DNA from: Bryobacterales bacterium
GTDB taxonomy: Bacteria; Cyanobacteriota; Vampirovibrionia; Obscuribacterales; Obscuribacteraceae
NCBI GenBank assembly: GCA_903970295.1
Contig: CAJCHQ010000222.1
Span: forward strand, 1 to 8,397
Direction: 5' to 3'
Length of the DNA stretch: 8,397 nt
How positions within the stretch are numbered: the stretch's first letter is position 1; the number at the start of each line of letters is the position of its first letter. The notes beneath the pieces are model-generated. The model was not told the DNA's origin. It saw nothing but the letters and a program-made list of their open reading frames with translations, and made no database searches. Of this stretch, positions 5,798-8,397 are shown piece after piece. Both the position numbers and the translations under genes were made by a program.

Positions 5798-7495
5798 ATG
5801 GCAGACCAGGAGTCGCCGGAGTTCGAGACCCACGAAGTCATCAATCAATCGAAACCCTTAGTCGACTACAACCTATTCACGACGAATCTGGCTCTGCAAG
5901 AGGCTTTAAATCGAGAGGGCGGGGATTGGGCGCAAGCCAATTTAATGCTCTGGGGCGCACATCTCGGTCAGGCGGAGACCTTCGAAGCGGCTCGCCTGGC
6001 GACCAAGAATGTGCCAGTTTTGCGGACGTTCGACCGTTTCGGTCAGCGTCTGGACGAAGTCGATTTTCACCCGGCCTGGCACACAACGATTGGCGCGGCA
6101 GTGGCGCAAGGGATTCATTCGGCACCCTGGGCGGAGCCAAAGAAAGGCGCCCATGTGGCGCGAGCGGCGTCGTGCATGATGCAAGCGGAAATCGAAGACG
6201 GCGTGCAATGCCCGATTACGATGACTTACGGGTCGGTGCCGACGATCGCCAAGCGTTCGGATCTGGCGGCGATATGGTTGCCTAAGATTTATTCGCGTCA
6301 GTACGATCAGCGTTTTCTGCCGATCACTGAAAAGAAGGGCGCCTTGATTGGTATGGGCATGACCGAGAAGCAGGGCGGTTCCGACGTACGGACCAATACG
6401 ACAAGGGCAACGGCTGTCGCCGGCGGCAATGGCGAATACGATATCGTCGGGCATAAATGGTTTTTCTCGGCGCCAATGTGCGATGCATTTCTGGTTTTGG
6501 CTCAGGCGGAGAAAGGCATCTCTTGCTTCTTCATGCCGCGCTGGTTGCCTGACGGTGCCAAAAATGCAATTCGCATTCAGCGCTTGAAAGAGAAAGTGGG
6601 AAATAATTCCAACGCCTCGAGCGAGGTCGAATTCCACCATGCGCGCGGTTGGCTGATCGGTGAGGAAGGTCGGGGTGTACCGACGATTATCGAGATGGCC
6701 AATTACACCCGTCTTGATTGCGCTCTCGGATCAACTGGATTGATGAGGCAGGCGATCGCTCAAGCGATCAATCATGCCGAAGGCAGAGAAGTTTTCGGTC
6801 GTAAATTGATCGATCAACCACTGATGAAAAATGTGCTGGCTGATCTGGTTTTGGAATACGAGGGTGCGATCGCCCTGGCTATGCGCGTCGCCAGAGCCTA
6901 CGATCGACAAGATGATGCAGCCGAAGCGCACTTTCGCCGAGTGGTGACACCGACCGCCAAATACTGGATCTGCAAACGCGGACCAGCTGTGGCTGTGGAA
7001 GCGATGGAAGTGATGGGTGGCAATGGTTATGTGGATGAAGGGCCGCTGGGACGAATCTATAAAGCCATGCCATTGAATTCGATCTGGGAAGGTTCAGGCA
7101 ACATCATGTGTCTGGACATGCTGCGGGCCTTTGGAAAAACGCCAGAGGCACTGGATGTGGTGCAACAAGAATGGCGCCAGGCAAAGGGAGCAAACGCCGA
7201 ACTCGATCGATTCGCCGCGGCCCTGGAAAGCGATCTGGTTAAGGCGCGCGGCGAAGAAGTCGAACCGCTGGCAAGAAGACTGGCTGAGCGACTGGCTCTC
7301 TGTATTTCCGGCGCATTGTTGGTGCAACATGCACCAAACGCGGTGTCAGAATCTTTCTGTTCGTCAAGACTGGAGCGCGATTGGGGATCAGCCTTCGGCA
7401 CTTTGAATGTCTCGGCACGCTTTCAAGAAATTATCGAACGCAGTCGCCCTGTTGAGCAAAAACTGCCAAAACGCGTGGCTTCGGCTTCGAGATAG
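5798..7495 (+). CDS. aidB: AidB-type acyl-CoA dehydrogenase (adaptive response to alkylation)
   Basis: AidB is an FAD-containing acyl-CoA dehydrogenase relative induced in E. coli by alkylating agents. It binds DNA and is thought to protect it or destroy alkylators. Numbered from ATG 5798 (565 residues; E. coli AidB is about 541), the AidB signatures run in order: EALNREGGDW (35-44), RLDEVDFHPAWH (84-95), CPITMTYG (138-145), LIGMGMTEKQGGSDVRTNTTRA (183-204, flavin-binding loop), GHKWFFSAP (218-226), KVGNNSNASSEVEF (266-279), TRLDCALGS (304-312), ICKRG (391-395), EAMEVMGGNGY (401-411) and NSIWEGSGNIMCLDMLR (427-443). The Glu of IWEGSGN (431) occupies the usual AidB/isovaleryl-dehydrogenase catalytic position. 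The C-terminal region (about 450-565) is helical and ends basic (KLPKRVASASR), consistent with the DNA-binding domain. AGGAGG (5785-5790) lies 7 bases before ATG 5798, deciding against the upstream in-frame TTG at 5753 and the out-of-frame ATG at 5794. No ada or alkA gene is adjacent. Confidence 0.95.
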   Translation: MADQESPEFETHEVINQSKPLVDYNLFTTNLALQEALNREGGDWAQANLMLWGAHLGQAETFEAARLATKNVPVLRTFDRFGQRLDEVDFHPAWHTTIGAAVAQGIHSAPWAEPKKGAHVARAASCMMQAEIEDGVQCPITMTYGSVPTIAKRSDLAAIWLPKIYSRQYDQRFLPITEKKGALIGMGMTEKQGGSDVRTNTTRATAVAGGNGEYDIVGHKWFFSAPMCDAFLVLAQAEKGISCFFMPRWLPDGAKNAIRIQRLKEKVGNNSNASSEVEFHHARGWLIGEEGRGVPTIIEMANYTRLDCALGSTGLMRQAIAQAINHAEGREVFGRKLIDQPLMKNVLADLVLEYEGAIALAMRVARAYDRQDDAAEAHFRRVVTPTAKYWICKRGPAVAVEAMEVMGGNGYVDEGPLGRIYKAMPLNSIWEGSGNIMCLDMLRAFGKTPEALDVVQQEWRQAKGANAELDRFAAALESDLVKARGEEVEPLARRLAERLALCISGALLVQHAPNAVSESFCSSRLERDWGSAFGTLNVSARFQEIIERSRPVEQKLPKRVASASR

Positions 7496-7509
7496 CAGAC
7501 TGCCGCAAA

Positions 7510-8397
7510 TTACTCGCGCATTGCTGCGTGCCACTCTTGAGCAAAGGCAATTGTTTTTTCGCGGAAAGACTTGAGCGCCGCCTGGCGTTTGATCGTTTTC
7601 TGCACGAAGACAATGTCTTGCGATTGCATAGCCTTGACGCCCAATGTAGTGAGAGCGTCAAGCTCCTGGTCGATCAAACGGCCGAAACTGTTAATCGCGG
7701 CTTCGACAGTTTGCCCGTTTTGCGTCAGGCGCTGGTCGGGAGGCGTGATGTCGGTACCTGATGAAACGCCCGCAGAAGCGAAGGAGGACGATGCAGCAGC
7801 TGTAGCTGGGGCTGGTTCGGCCTCAGCGTGAGCTGGTGCCGGAGCGCTTTCCGGTCTGGCAAATTCTTGAGACCTGGCAGCAGCAGGAGCCGGGTTCGAC
7901 GCGGCAGCAGCAGGTCGAGCGCCAGGCGTATCCGGGCGTTGCAGTTGGAATTCTTCTTCGTAGCCGGGGCGCTTAGGTACTTTGCCAAAGTCCAGAGTCG
8001 ACGTCGGTACAGGTCTCGAGCTGTCGAATTCGAAGCTATCGTCGATCTCGGCTTCACCATTGAGCACTCTGATCAGCGCGGCAAAGACTTTCTTGGTGAA
8101 AGTGGAGAGGACATCGGCATTCAACGGGGTGCCTTTGATTTGCCATGCCATCATGCCGTCTTTGCTATCAGCTTGCATGACCAGGTATGGCTTATAGCGA
8201 TTTCGGTCGGAGTTGAAGCCGAGCAGGAAGTCGACAGGGATTATGTAGGCGCTGACGGTATGTTCTTGCGCTTGCAGAATCATGGCAAAAACAGCCGTGG
8301 AGAGGTGACCCTGGCAGATAATCGGCTCTTCACCGCGGCCAAGATCGACATGAATTGGCTTCGGTCGCTCGCAGTTGACGCGGCATTCAGGGTCGGT
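7510..8397 (-). CDS. Unrecognised protein with Ala/Pro-rich linker (5' end outside window)
   Basis: The frame is open from the window edge to TAA at 7510, giving 295 visible residues; the true start is beyond the window and the Met encoded at 8283 is probably internal. No family recognised. The first visible part (1-125) looks folded, alpha/beta, with Cys5, Cys9 and Cys28 and segments such as RPKPIHVDLGRGEEPIICQG (11-30) and SAYIIPVDFLLGF (49-61). Residues about 155-225 form an Ala/Pro/Ser/Glu linker that is surely disordered. The C-terminal 70 residues (226-295) are a predicted helical bundle or coiled coil (VEAAINSFGRLIDQELDAL, then a Lys/Gln/Arg-rich helix), somewhat like helical surface-coating or phasin proteins, though I cannot claim that family. 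It is convergent with aidB, 14 bases between stop codons, with no clear terminator between them. Two ordered ends joined by a flexible linker suggest an adaptor or scaffold role; this is inference. Confidence 0.78.
   Translation of the reverse strand, partial: TDPECRVNCERPKPIHVDLGRGEEPIICQGHLSTAVFAMILQAQEHTVSAYIIPVDFLLGFNSDRNRYKPYLVMQADSKDGMMAWQIKGTPLNADVLSTFTKKVFAALIRVLNGEAEIDDSFEFDSSRPVPTSTLDFGKVPKRPGYEEEFQLQRPDTPGARPAAAASNPAPAAARSQEFARPESAPAPAHAEAEPAPATAAASSSFASAGVSSGTDITPPDQRLTQNGQTVEAAINSFGRLIDQELDALTTLGVKAMQSQDIVFVQKTIKRQAALKSFREKTIAFAQEWHAAMRE

Noticed and set aside
5942..6640. Minus-strand 232-codon frame inside aidB
   Set aside because: Fully antisense to strongly conserved AidB motifs; Arg/His/Cys-rich composition typical of a shadow frame.
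7496..7509. GCAGACTGC mini-hairpin between aidB and the last gene
   Set aside because: Three-base stem with no T-run; too weak to call a terminator.

Overview
The window is ordinary-density bacterial chromosome with about eight genes on both strands and two gene-poor gaps of roughly 0.4 kb. Signal peptides, a lipobox and Shine-Dalgarno boxes (AGGAGG, GGAGG, AGGAG) are easy to see. Together they suggest a bacterium with a cell envelope that carries lipoproteins and exported proteins. The palindrome CGATCG occurs 13 times, against about 2 expected. Its 8-mer extension GCGATCGC, the cyanobacterial HIP1 motif, occurs three times, against about 0.1 expected. This hints at the cyanobacterial lineage, possibly a non-photosynthetic relative such as the Obscuribacterales/Vampirovibrionia. 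No marker gene in the window settles this, so the taxonomy is inference only.

Layout. 1-801 (-): SPFH/prohibitin-type protein with a lipoprotein signal, whose 3' end lies outside the window. 997-1965 (+): exported alpha/beta hydrolase of the acetyl-esterase type, divergent from the first gene. 2010-2552 (-): unrecognised 180-residue soluble protein. 2553-2997: gene-poor gap with a repeated decamer. 2998-3849 (+): Ku, the DNA-end-binding protein of bacterial non-homologous end joining. 3889-3909: strong hairpin terminator. 3934-4608 (-): exported Gln-rich coiled-coil protein with a Gly-rich tail. 4609-5043: gene-poor gap with palindromes. 5044-5280 (+): small unrecognised protein. 5286-5612 (-): small two-helix membrane protein, convergent with the previous gene and sharing an inverted repeat that contains both stop codons. 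5798-7495 (+): AidB-type acyl-CoA dehydrogenase. 7510-8397 (-): unrecognised protein with an Ala/Pro-rich linker, whose 5' end lies outside the window.

How the genes relate. Nearly every gene is flanked by a gene on the opposite strand, so there is no convincing operon and most genes must be transcribed singly. Two genes point to DNA damage (ku and aidB), but they lie about 2 kb apart with three unrelated-looking genes between them, and no ligD is visible. Three products are probably exported or membrane-attached at the envelope (SPFH lipoprotein, esterase, Gln-rich protein), and a fourth is a small membrane protein. I found no rRNA, tRNA, CRISPR array, transposase, integrase or phage gene. 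I did not find a convincing new multi-gene system. The points most worth a second look are the lipobox on the SPFH protein, the HIP1-like palindrome excess, the repeated decamer and the unrecognised proteins.
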